Shown one piece after another: positions 22,911 to 28,267 of a DNA stretch of 28,267 nucleotides. Every line of letters starts with the position of its first letter. Within the stretch, counting starts at the first letter, position 1. Origin of the DNA: a virus; IMG/VR virus record IMGVR_UViG_3300017613_000821, positions 1 to 28,267 of that record. The stretch is one strand, 5' to 3'. A program made the translations under genes and the position numbers. The notes under the pieces were generated by a model. That model searched no databases. It had not been told where the DNA came from and saw nothing but the letters and a program-made list of their open reading frames with translations.

Positions 22911-22918
22911 TATTTATA
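22911..22918 (-). promoter_or_regulatory. T4-type late promoter box TATAAATA, head of structural operon
   Basis: The minus strand reads TATAAATAATAATTAG about 50 bases downstream of the intrinsic terminator and 40 bases before the first frame of the baseplate operon. It likely starts the late transcript for the genes to the left. Confidence 0.65.
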
Positions 22919-22966
22919 TATTTTTAAAGTGGAATTTGAAAAAAATGTAGGAAAAATGGTGAGATA

Positions 22967-23016
22967 ATAAAAAAAAGAGCGATAAAGGATAACCCTAAAA
23001 ATCCTCTATCGCTCTT
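22967..23016 (-). terminator. Intrinsic terminator
   Basis: On the minus strand AAGAGCGATAGAGGAT pairs with ATCCTTTATCGCTCTT. The 16-bp stem is complete with one G-U pair, has a loop of about 10 bases and is followed by eight T. On the plus strand the same position is an A-C mismatch and the T tract is interrupted, so it works for leftward transcription. Confidence 0.9.
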
Positions 23017-23200
23017 CTTTCTTCTTTTGGCTCATGTGCCACCCAAAAAACACATGACACCAACGTAACTTGCTCCATGCCACATCACTAACAAGGAACA
23101 AGTCTCCTAGTCAATATCGGGGATGAAATTTGACTAGGGGCGAACCATCCTTCCCCAAGGTATGGTTCAATGACCTAGCGGCAACTAGGTCGGGCATACG
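22967..23200 (-). ncRNA. Structured RNA: five hairpins followed by a terminator, downstream of the acidic peptide gene
   Basis: About 230 bases without a gene fold, on the minus strand, into a series of hairpins. H1 is 23191-23172 (GACCTAG/CTAGGTC). H2 is 23168-23142 (GAACCAT and CCTT/AAGG closing a GGGG loop). H3 is 23138-23106 (CCTAGTCAA/TTGACTAGG). H4 is 23103-23068 (ACTTGTTCC/GGAGCAAGT, one G-U). H5 is about 23060-23029 (TCATGTG/CACATGA, extendable). The terminator follows. The G-U pairs in H4 and the terminator become A-C mismatches on the other strand, which fixes the transcribed strand. It could be a stable 3' UTR, a processed phage small RNA or a replication or packaging element. It does not fit a tRNA cloverleaf. 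Confidence 0.55.
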
Positions 23201-23350
23201 TTAATCTTTAGTGGAAAAAATATCTTGCGGAGTACCACTAGAGAAAAGATCTTGGTCATGTCCAGTATCGAATACTTCTCCATTAGCTGGAGAATTTTGT
23301 AATTCATCTGGATCTATAACAAATTCGTCAATGTCAAAAAAATCGTCCAT
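23201..23350 (-). CDS. 49-residue acidic protein
   Basis: The ATG follows AAGGAG with an 8-base gap, an excellent ribosome binding site. The product starts MDDFFDIDEFVIDPDELQ, continues NSPANGEVFDTGHDQDLF and ends SSGTPQDIFSTKD: very acidic, with no cysteines or membrane segment. It is the only frame between the dyad-flanked promoter candidate and the structured RNA. Small acidic phage proteins are often early inhibitors of host proteins or DNA mimics; here that is only a guess. Confidence 0.7.
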   Translation of the reverse strand: MDDFFDIDEFVIDPDELQNSPANGEVFDTGHDQDLFSSGTPQDIFSTKD

Positions 23351-23583
23351 GATAAACTCCTTCATTTTTAAGGTGAATTGTGATTGTCTACTATATACTT
23401 ATCACAATTATAATGCAATGTCAACAACTTTTTTAAAGCTAGCCCAATCTACCCTAATTGTATCATTAGGTTTTCTAGAATTCTCCCTAATGAATCCAGT
23501 CAATCGGAACTATGTGAGAACCACAATCCCTTATAACTCTTCCAGCTAATGGCCTGGGCGTACAGGAATAGATCAGAAAAATT
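23351..23583. other. Non-coding gap between two small genes
   Basis: About 230 bases with no convincing frame on either strand. It holds the promoter/dyad described separately and a small hairpin (CCTAAT/ATTAGG, about 23450-23470) without a T tract. The remainder shows nothing I can name. Confidence 0.5.
23376..23424 (-). promoter_or_regulatory. Possible sigma70-like promoter within a 9-bp inverted repeat (operator candidate)
   Basis: On the minus strand a perfect TTGACA (23424-23419) is followed, after 15 bases, by GATAAG (23403-23398). This is a weak -10 with sub-optimal spacing. AATTGTGAT and ATCACAATT form a 9-bp inverted repeat at 23409-23401 and 23384-23376, enclosing the -10 and expected start point. 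This suits a repressor site or a 5' hairpin. It lies 26 bases upstream of the acidic peptide gene. Confidence 0.4.
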
Positions 23584-23895
23584 TTAATTCTTCATCCATT
23601 GTTTTTTAATTTTACGATTCTTCCATGATTTGCGAGTATCGACATCTCCCCTTTGATAATCATCCCATGCATCGGGAAGATTGAAAGGGCTTCTTTTAAG
23701 TCTTCCGTATCCTTCACTAGCAAACCACAAGCGTTTTTCCTGAGTGCTTTTAGGAATTTTATACCAGTAACGAAATCGGTAGTCACGTTTACAAATAGTA
23801 GGAACTGGATCTACACGAAAACGAAAGTAGATATATTTTCCTGAGAATCTAGTGTGCCAACGGCTGTCAAAAAGTTTTTCTCCGTATTCAATCAT
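23584..23895 (-). CDS. Basic, aromatic-rich small protein, unknown
   Basis: A 103-residue protein started at the ATG at 23895, which follows GGAGG by 5 bases; an in-frame ATG four codons upstream lies inside a palindrome and has no ribosome binding site. The sequence is rich in Arg, Lys, Tyr, Phe and Trp (WHTRFSGKYIYFRFRVDP, CKRDYRFRYWYKIPKS, ending SWKNRKIKKQWMKN) and predicts beta strands with a basic tail. Nucleic-acid binding is plausible. A sigma70-like promoter and a leader ORF lie upstream, so it is probably expressed early. No family recognised. Confidence 0.65.
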   Translation of the reverse strand: MIEYGEKLFDSRWHTRFSGKYIYFRFRVDPVPTICKRDYRFRYWYKIPKSTQEKRLWFASEGYGRLKRSPFNLPDAWDDYQRGDVDTRKSWKNRKIKKQWMKN

Positions 23896-23903
23896 TATGA
23901 CCT

Positions 23904-23927
23904 CCATTAAGTAAATTTACTTAATGG
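23904..23927 (-). promoter_or_regulatory. Perfect 24-bp palindrome overlapping leader-ORF stop and adjoining the next ribosome binding site
   Basis: CCATTAAGTAAA followed by its exact reverse complement. In RNA it would give a roughly 10-bp stem with a 4-base loop. Its 3' arm ends with the first two G of the GGAGG that serves the 103-residue gene, while its 5' arm contains the UAA of a 10-codon frame. This is the layout of a translational attenuator, or the palindrome is a protein-binding site in DNA. Confidence 0.65.
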
Positions 23928-23953
23928 ATGTCGATATCAAATTTGTACGGCAT
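23921..23953 (-). CDS. 10-codon leader ORF
   Basis: AAAGGAG lies 6 bases before an ATG that encodes MPYKFDIDIH, stopping within the 24-bp palindrome. It has a better ribosome binding site than many genes here. Likely a leader peptide whose translation affects the hairpin before the 103-residue gene. Confidence 0.5.
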   Translation of the reverse strand: MPYKFDIDIH

Positions 23954-24026
23954 TTTGATCTCCTTTATTCTATGGGGTTGCTTGGCATCCCAAAGGTCGA
24001 ATATCGTCTTTTTTGATTATATTACC

Positions 24027-24055
24027 ATCCTATCATACTATAATAGGCCTGTCAA
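24027..24055 (-). promoter_or_regulatory. Sigma70-like promoter TTGACA-17-TAGGAT
   Basis: On the minus strand a perfect -35 (24055-24050) and a 4/6 -10 (24032-24027) are separated by exactly 17 bases. They lie just after the glycosyltransferase stop and about 70 bases before the leader ORF. A TATAAATA box at 24067-24060, inside the last codons of the glycosyltransferase, might add late expression but could be chance. Confidence 0.6.
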
Positions 24056-24723
24056 GTATTATTTATAATTGGTTTAATAAAATCCTCAAAAACACGTTTA
24101 TACTTGACAACGTAATCTTGCTGTGATCCAGCCGATATATCATTCTTCGTACTGGAAGCAACAAAGCTTGCTTCTGGACAAGGTACTCCTAGATATCCCA
24201 TTTTAAAGGCTTTCAGAAGAAACGCATAATCCAATAGCCGTTTATATTTATCATCTGTCACTAGCCCTACCTTTTCAATAACGCTGGATCTAAACAATGA
24301 ATTTGAGCTTATGTAATTAGCTTGTAATAACCTGTCGATATCAAATGGATCTGCATTGAATTTCTGGTTTACATGTCCTTTAAATTCAAAGGACGCATAC
24401 GCATATCCCACCTGATCAAACTCCGCATATTTCTTGAGGGTCGCTACAAGCTTGTCTATCATTCCTCTACCCATCGTAATATCTCTATCTACCATAAGAT
24501 AGAATGGGGGAAGAGCCTTGAAGCTCTTGTACCACTTAATAGCTTCCAAGGCATTTACAGGAATATTATTATCTCCGTAACTTTTAACCCATGTATATCT
24601 AGTCTTGTTTCTCTTCAATGAAACTTTCGTTTCTCTACTTACCTCATGATTAGGAAGTAACGGAGTTACGACTAGTACTTCTGGATCTTTACATTCTGTC
24701 ACCACACAAATCTTATTCCTCAT
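24052..24723 (-). CDS. GT2-type (GT-A fold) glycosyltransferase
   Basis: A 223-residue protein. LPPFYLMVDRDITMGRGMIDKL carries a DxD-like motif (D79-R80-D81) after a hydrophobic strand, the metal/nucleotide-sugar site of GT-A enzymes. It is preceded by NIPVNALEAIKWYKSFKA, as in family 2 proteins. A later acceptor-side section reads ANYISSNSLFRSSVIEKVGLV. It has no membrane segment, so it is probably cytoplasmic. It starts inside the last codons of the sugar-nucleotide enzyme gene (11-base overlap), so the two are made together and may act in sequence. The acceptor is unknown: host surface glycan, virion protein or DNA are all possible. Confidence 0.75.
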   Translation of the reverse strand: MRNKICVVTECKDPEVLVVTPLLPNHEVSRETKVSLKRNKTRYTWVKSYGDNNIPVNALEAIKWYKSFKALPPFYLMVDRDITMGRGMIDKLVATLKKYAEFDQVGYAYASFEFKGHVNQKFNADPFDIDRLLQANYISSNSLFRSSVIEKVGLVTDDKYKRLLDYAFLLKAFKMGYLGVPCPEASFVASSTKNDISAGSQQDYVVKYKRVFEDFIKPIINNT

Positions 24724-25885
24724 TTTTAAACCTTATCTTTGGTTCCATTACAGCTTCCAGCGGAAATAGCTCATCCCTCATAGGCATTAAAGTTTCAAAC
24801 ATATGAAGAATTTCAAATTTAACATTCCTAGTAGGTTTATAACCAAGAGCTTTTAAATTATCTGTTACATAATGATAGTAATGACTTCCAGTATGTTCCA
24901 TTCTAGGAGTATCAATCCATTGCATATCTACCATCCATTCAAAATCAGATGCAACTTCACGAACCATCTTAGCTATATCATTCATGGAGTGCCATTCACT
25001 TAATTGATTCCAACATTGAACCTTTCCCTTTTCCGCTGGATTTTTTACTGCTAACATCAAAGCTTGTACACTATCATTTAATGAAAGAAATGTCCTCTGA
25101 TGCTCTCCTTTACCATATATAGTCAAAGGAATACCAAGGATAGCTTGTAAAACAAATCTATTGATTACAGTACCACCAGCTTCGTCTGTATCGAATCGAC
25201 TATAAATATTACTTTCGGAAATCTCATCTGTATATGTTCCGAATACAATTCCCTGCATTACATCTGTACATCTAAGATTCCATGCTCTTGCAAGGTAGTC
25301 GATTAAATATGTTGAAGCCGTTTTACTAGTATGATAAATACTTCCAGGTCTTCGTGGAAATATTACTTCATTGCTAATCCGTCCTTTATGCTCAAATTTT
25401 GCATATCCTTCTTCAATATCAATATTGCAGTAATGATCATATTCTCCAGCCGTACCAATAGTGATATAATGACAATTAGGAACTATCTCTTTAATATTCC
25501 ATAGAATATTATTTGTTCCAAGAATATTATTAGACAAAACTGATTCTGCATTTTCCCTTGACTTCATACTAAATGGGCCAGAAGGATTATGAGCCAAATT
25601 AATAACTATATCAGGCTGAAAATCCTCAAACATATTTTTTAAAATTTCTGGCTCCTCTTCAATATCAACTTCTTCAAATGAAAAAGTACCTCTGTACATT
25701 TCACTAAATAAAACAGCTTTCTCTTCCATATCTAAAAGCGGAGTAGCAGAAAAGCTACCCATTTGTTCACTTACCCAATCTCTTCTCCAAAAATTATCAA
25801 TTCCAATAACTTCGTTACCTTCTGCTAACAATCTTTGAGTCAAAGCATTTCCAATATAACCGTCACATCCTAATACGAAAATCAT
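24713..25885 (-). CDS. NAD-dependent sugar-nucleotide enzyme resembling UDP-sulfoquinovose synthase (SQD1)
   Basis: A 390-residue extended SDR protein. The NAD fingerprint is FVLGCDGYIG (G6, G9, G12), and IDNFWRRDW follows. The middle closely follows plant/cyanobacterial SQD1 as I remember it: IGTAGEYD with catalytic T145, then NIDIEEGY, YHTSK (Y184, H185, K188), QGIVFGTYTDE, then NRFVLQAILGIPLTIYGKGEHQRTF and NPAEKGKV--WNQ. SQD1 makes UDP-sulfoquinovose from UDP-glucose and sulfite. One substitution stands out: the segment equivalent to EQRSAPYSM in SQD1 reads HNPSGPFSM here, so an Arg is lost. The substrate may therefore differ. GAGGAGG gives a strong ribosome binding site, and a large hairpin lies upstream. 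Confidence 0.75.
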   Translation of the reverse strand: MIFVLGCDGYIGNALTQRLLAEGNEVIGIDNFWRRDWVSEQMGSFSATPLLDMEEKAVLFSEMYRGTFSFEEVDIEEEPEILKNMFEDFQPDIVINLAHNPSGPFSMKSRENAESVLSNNILGTNNILWNIKEIVPNCHYITIGTAGEYDHYCNIDIEEGYAKFEHKGRISNEVIFPRRPGSIYHTSKTASTYLIDYLARAWNLRCTDVMQGIVFGTYTDEISESNIYSRFDTDEAGGTVINRFVLQAILGIPLTIYGKGEHQRTFLSLNDSVQALMLAVKNPAEKGKVQCWNQLSEWHSMNDIAKMVREVASDFEWMVDMQWIDTPRMEHTGSHYYHYVTDNLKALGYKPTRNVKFEILHMFETLMPMRDELFPLEAVMEPKIRFKNEE

Positions 25886-25911
25886 AACAACCTCCTCTAC
25901 ATCCTCCTTTC

Positions 25912-25950
25912 CTTTAAAGGAACATATAGCCTTTATATGCTCCTTTAAAG
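25912..25950 (-). promoter_or_regulatory. 17-bp mRNA hairpin upstream of the sugar-nucleotide enzyme
   Basis: On the minus strand CTTTAAAGGAGCATATA pairs with TATATGTTCCTTTAAAG across a 5-base loop. The single imperfect pair is G-U on this strand. No T tract follows, so it is not a terminator. It hides an AAAGGAG and ends about 20 bases before the true GAGGAGG, suggesting control of mRNA stability, processing or translation. Confidence 0.6.
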
Positions 25951-26000
25951 TACCAAATATGAAACATTAAGTCCTTTTTACTTCTTTAATGTTGCAAATT

Positions 26001-26156
26001 TTACACTTTAAACTCTTCTTCTTTAATGAACTCTTCTTTCGGCTCATCTGTAGGAACATCCACTCCTTTCTTAGATCCAGCGTTTCTGAAACGCCAATCA
26101 GAATAACATCTATCTCCAAATCCATAAGCCATAGGTTTTGCATGTAGTATCGTCAT
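26001..26156 (-). CDS. 51-residue protein, unknown
   Basis: The ATG overlaps the RNA ligase stop (ATGA) and follows AAAGGGG. The product reads MTILHAKPMAYGFGDRCYSD, then WRFRNAGSKKGVDVPTDEPK, then EEFIKEEEFKV: an aromatic/basic first half and an acidic tail. No family recognised. The 50 bases after its stop contain only a weak hairpin before the larger one. Confidence 0.6.
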   Translation of the reverse strand: MTILHAKPMAYGFGDRCYSDWRFRNAGSKKGVDVPTDEPKEEFIKEEEFKV

Positions 26157-27241
26157 TTTATATACCCCTTTAATAAATTTACTTTGTAGTTATCTGTAAA
26201 CCCTTCTAAGATTTCAGATATTTTTCTTCCTTTCCTTACGGCAAACAGAACTCCTTTAGCTGGACAATCCTTAATAGCTAAAGCAAATTCTTTCTGATCC
26301 TCAATAGCTCCGTATGTAGCCCATGATATAGTAATATCCTTTATCATTTCACGGTAAGCTACCATATAAGGCTCAAACTCTGGCTTATCCTCTGGAAAAT
26401 GAATTAGATATTCTAAATGATCATGCATGAAAACTAACTTTACTACTCTCTTCTCTGTTATAGCTCCGTTTTCCCTTAGATGAGCAATAGCTAGATAAGC
26501 AGGATTCTTGATCTTAATTCTCCAATCTCCTATTGCGGCTACATACCCTTCTTCCATAGCTGGTAGTGCCTTAGAAGACTCTACTATCTCTTCCCATGTT
26601 TTAAATTCATGTTTTTGTGGATAAAACCAATGTGCTTCTGTAGGAATAACCCAAGACCAAGTAATTTGATTTCCGAAAAATTCTCCAGTAACCTTATTTC
26701 TAACTTCCAGAAGAAAAACTTGTTTCTCTGGATAAGGAGTAACTACCCTTGTCTCTGGAGATACCATTTCAAAGATTATGACTAGATCCTTACTGATTTC
26801 TTTAAAGATATCATTTGGATCTCCACCAATTGCTTCTTTAAAAATATCAGCATATGTCTTCTTCTTATTCGGAACTAGACCTTCTGCAAACGCCATTTGG
26901 CGTGTTGATACGTTCCATTTGGCTCCGTCATGGTAGACATTAGTAAGAGAACCATCTATCTTATCATCTATTGTAGATTTAGTAACATCGAACTCATCGG
27001 ATCTTGGATCTTCTCCGTAGTTCCAGAATCTATCGAAAGATCTACATAGAATTTTATGATCTGGCTTACTTAAAATTAAACCTCTACACTCCATGACTAT
27101 AGGATGAAACCTATGTTTATAGGAATCTATTTGATGGTAATTTAAAACTACTCTATCAGGATATTCGTCTTTTACTTTTATCCCAAAGTTAGTTGTTAAA
27201 TCTCTGTAGATATGATCTTTTAAGTACTCTTGTACTAACAT
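26153..27241 (-). CDS. rnlA: T4 Rnl1 (RnlA)-like RNA ligase
   Basis: A 362-residue protein, close to the 374 of T4 Rnl1. Motif I is DDKIDGS with the AMP-accepting Lys at K94. Upstream MECRGLIL and SFDRFWNYGEDP match Rnl1's ECRGI and KFFNLNE-P. FEMVSPETRVV (157-167) is motif IIIa, EEGYVA (230-235) is motif IV and RIKIK (241-245) is motif V. The enzyme joins 3'-OH and 5'-phosphate RNA ends. In T4 it reseals tRNA cut by a host anticodon nuclease, after end healing by Pnkp. No Pnkp is in this window. TAGGAGAG precedes the ATG; the gene overlaps its upstream neighbour by 7 bases. Confidence 0.9.
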   Translation of the reverse strand: MLVQEYLKDHIYRDLTTNFGIKVKDEYPDRVVLNYHQIDSYKHRFHPIVMECRGLILSKPDHKILCRSFDRFWNYGEDPRSDEFDVTKSTIDDKIDGSLTNVYHDGAKWNVSTRQMAFAEGLVPNKKKTYADIFKEAIGGDPNDIFKEISKDLVIIFEMVSPETRVVTPYPEKQVFLLEVRNKVTGEFFGNQITWSWVIPTEAHWFYPQKHEFKTWEEIVESSKALPAMEEGYVAAIGDWRIKIKNPAYLAIAHLRENGAITEKRVVKLVFMHDHLEYLIHFPEDKPEFEPYMVAYREMIKDITISWATYGAIEDQKEFALAIKDCPAKGVLFAVRKGRKISEILEGFTDNYKVNLLKGYIK

Positions 27242-27720
27242 TTTACTCTCCTATTATTATTTTGCTGTTTATATGTACTCCATTTGCAATTAATAGGTTC
27301 ATAATGTCCATCATTATCAATTCTATCTAGAGTTAATCCTTCTGGACGTTCTCCCATGTCTGCGAGAAAATTTTCAAATACCATCCAGCGTTCACAGACC
27401 ATAATACCTCTTCCACCATAATAGTTAAATTTAAAATTATTAATATTTAAACATCTTTGTTTCATTGCATCCCATGACCTGTATGTTCTACTTCTATATC
27501 TTTGTCCATTTGTATGACCATGAATAGTTTTACTTTCTGACATTAAACATCCACAAGACTTTCTACCATTATGAAGTAAATAAGATGATTGTACTTCTAT
27601 TATATTACCACAGTCACAAATACATTTCCATATAACATATTTGTTATGTCTTTTACCAGTATCTTCAACAACTGTTAATCTTCCAAATTTTCTATTTGTT
27701 AGATTAATTTTTCTAGACAT
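27235..27720 (-). CDS. HNH endonuclease-like protein with Cys-rich N-terminus
   Basis: A 161-residue protein. The N-terminal half (KFGRLTVVEDTGKR, WKCICDCGN, KSCGCLMS) carries CxCxxxC-like and CGC cysteines (C33, C35, C37, C56, C58), probably a zinc-bound DNA-binding module. After GRGIMVCERW, the C-terminal half reads LTLDRIDNDGHYEPINCKWSTYKQQNNN. This is the pattern of a widespread phage HNH family with D132, D135, N136 and N144. Such genes are usually free-standing homing endonucleases that spread between phage genomes. AAGGAGAATAA precedes the ATG. Confidence 0.78.
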   Translation of the reverse strand: MSRKINLTNRKFGRLTVVEDTGKRHNKYVIWKCICDCGNIIEVQSSYLLHNGRKSCGCLMSESKTIHGHTNGQRYRSRTYRSWDAMKQRCLNINNFKFNYYGGRGIMVCERWMVFENFLADMGERPEGLTLDRIDNDGHYEPINCKWSTYKQQNNNRRVKC

Positions 27721-27987
27721 TTATTCTCCTTTTTCTGGTAATCTTATATTTTCTCCTCTATCTTTTGCTTCATTATATAAACGATAGAATTGTGATGTAT
27801 TACCATCCCAATCACAGATATCTTTTTTCGGATCATACTTTAATTCTACTGATCTAGGTTTCATTATAACTTTATGACAATCATGATCACATTTCGGGCA
27901 ACTAATTATAGACAACTTCTTATCTGTCAAATTCTCAAATATATTACCGCAATGCTCACATTCCCAATCAAACATAATCTTCGGCAT
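27721..27987 (-). CDS. FmdB-like zinc-ribbon protein
   Basis: An 88-residue protein. The start chosen is the ATG at 27987, since GGAGG lies 9 bases upstream; an in-frame ATG three codons earlier directly follows the GGAGG and cannot use it. MPKIMFDWECEHCGNIFE and SCPKCDHDCHKV (C10, C13, C30, C33) are the FmdB-type zinc ribbon. A charged tail follows. It overlaps the preceding gene by 20 bases. The role of such ribbons in phages is not established; they may bind nucleic acid or modulate transcription. Confidence 0.7.
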   Translation of the reverse strand: MPKIMFDWECEHCGNIFENLTDKKLSIISCPKCDHDCHKVIMKPRSVELKYDPKKDICDWDGNTSQFYRLYNEAKDRGENIRLPEKGE

Positions 27988-28183
27988 CTTCGTCATCCTC
28001 CAAATCTCTCATTGACTCTCGTTCAAAAAAACAATCAGTACATAATAATTTTCCGTCCTCATTATGAACCAATGTTCCTTCTTCTTCATTCATTAAGTCT
28101 TCGGATGTTACTCCGCAATCTTCACATTTCTCTTCTTCTTTTCTTTTAGAACTATACGCTTCAAAATCGTCATCCCAAGACAT
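27968..28183 (-). CDS. Acidic small protein with two CxxC pairs
   Basis: A 71-residue protein started at the ATG at 28183 (7 bases after GGAGG); a TTG codon just before it is too close to the ribosome binding site. KCEDCG (C20, C23) and LLCTDCFFERES (C48, C51) form a probable zinc site, resembling a small zinc ribbon or DksA-like finger. The ends are very acidic (DLEDDEDAEDYV). The ATG overlaps the preceding stop (TGATG). No firm family. Confidence 0.6.
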   Translation of the reverse strand: MSWDDDFEAYSSKRKEEEKCEDCGVTSEDLMNEEEGTLVHNEDGKLLCTDCFFERESMRDLEDDEDAEDYV

Positions 28184-28267
28184 CAATAACCCTCCTTGCT
28201 AGCCCACTTCTTACCTTTCAAAATAAAAGTGGATTTCGAAATTATTCTTCTAGCTACTTCTCCGCAA
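28183..28267 (-). CDS. C-terminal end of a second FmdB-like zinc-ribbon protein (partial)
   Basis: A frame enters at the right edge and ends CGEVARRIISKSTFILKGKK, then WASKEGY and a stop. FmdB-type proteins typically end CG---R-IS-S-F-LKG-GWY-----, so this is probably the last half of one. The N-terminal part is outside the window. It would make two FmdB-like genes within 500 bases. Confidence 0.55.
   Translation of the reverse strand, partial: CGEVARRIISKSTFILKGKKWASKEGY

Noticed and set aside
23017-23200. tRNA or tmRNA in the structured region
   Set aside because: No 7-bp acceptor with properly spaced D, anticodon and T arms can be drawn; the hairpins are simply consecutive.
23211-23549. 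Plus-strand 112-residue frame
   Set aside because: It overlaps the well-supported 49-residue acidic gene and the promoter/dyad, and has no ribosome binding site.
23896-23907. Upstream ATG for the 103-residue gene (extra MEVI)
   Set aside because: It lies within the palindrome with no ribosome binding site; GGAGG is correctly spaced only for the ATG at 23895.
24060-24067. Fourth TATAAATA late promoter
   Set aside because: It falls in the last codons of the glycosyltransferase (Ile-Asn-Asn), so chance cannot be excluded; kept only as a remark.
25912-25950. Terminator
   Set aside because: The stem is strong but no T tract follows on either strand, and it sits just before a ribosome binding site.

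Overview
This window is part of a large, AT-rich, contractile-tailed (T4-like, myovirus-type) bacteriophage genome. Every gene I can support lies on the minus strand, so transcription runs from the right end to the left end. The phage assignment rests on a recognisable T4-style baseplate set: a gp53/LysM-like wedge protein, a gp27-like hub, a gp5-like spike with an OB fold and beta-helix, a PAAR tip, gp25, a gp6/baseplate-J protein and a P2-gpI-like tail protein. T4-type late promoter boxes (TATAAATA) sit in three gaps between genes. The host cannot be named from the sequence.

Right end (about 28.3-24.0 kb): small zinc-ribbon proteins (two FmdB-like, one acidic CxxC/CxxC), an HNH endonuclease-like protein, a T4 Rnl1-type RNA ligase and a 51-residue protein. 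A NAD-dependent sugar-nucleotide enzyme resembling UDP-sulfoquinovose synthase (SQD1) and an overlapping GT2-type glycosyltransferase follow. A strong mRNA hairpin precedes the sugar gene.

Control region (about 24.06-22.9 kb): a sigma70-like promoter, a 10-codon leader ORF ending inside a perfect 24-bp palindrome that abuts the next ribosome binding site, a 103-residue basic protein, a second possible promoter enclosed by a 9-bp dyad, and a 49-residue acidic protein. After that comes about 230 bases of consecutive hairpins ending in an intrinsic terminator. A late-promoter box just downstream opens the structural operon.

Baseplate operon (about 22.9-5.3 kb): three small genes, then gp53-like, gp27-like, gp5-like, a helical protein, PAAR and a coiled-coil protein. 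A non-structural insert follows: a CCA-adding-type nucleotidyltransferase, a Cys-rich protein resembling radical-SAM/Gp88 families, and small proteins. Then come gp25, a 70-residue protein, gp6-like, a membrane-anchored coiled-coil protein and an 1882-residue tail protein. Genes overlap or are a few bases apart throughout, suggesting strong translational coupling.

Adhesin region (about 5.5 kb to the left edge): a small Cys-cluster protein that looks like a circularly permuted YkgJ domain, an 86-residue Cys/Ser protein, a 643-residue fibre protein, a 269-residue fibre protein and a partial fibre protein that runs off the left edge. Four of these tail proteins carry long poly-serine linkers between beta-rich, lectin-like domains. 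The phage therefore appears to display its binding domains on long flexible serine strings. Several proteins in the baseplate operon also share a short N-terminal leader resembling the T4 capsid-targeting/prohead-protease signal.
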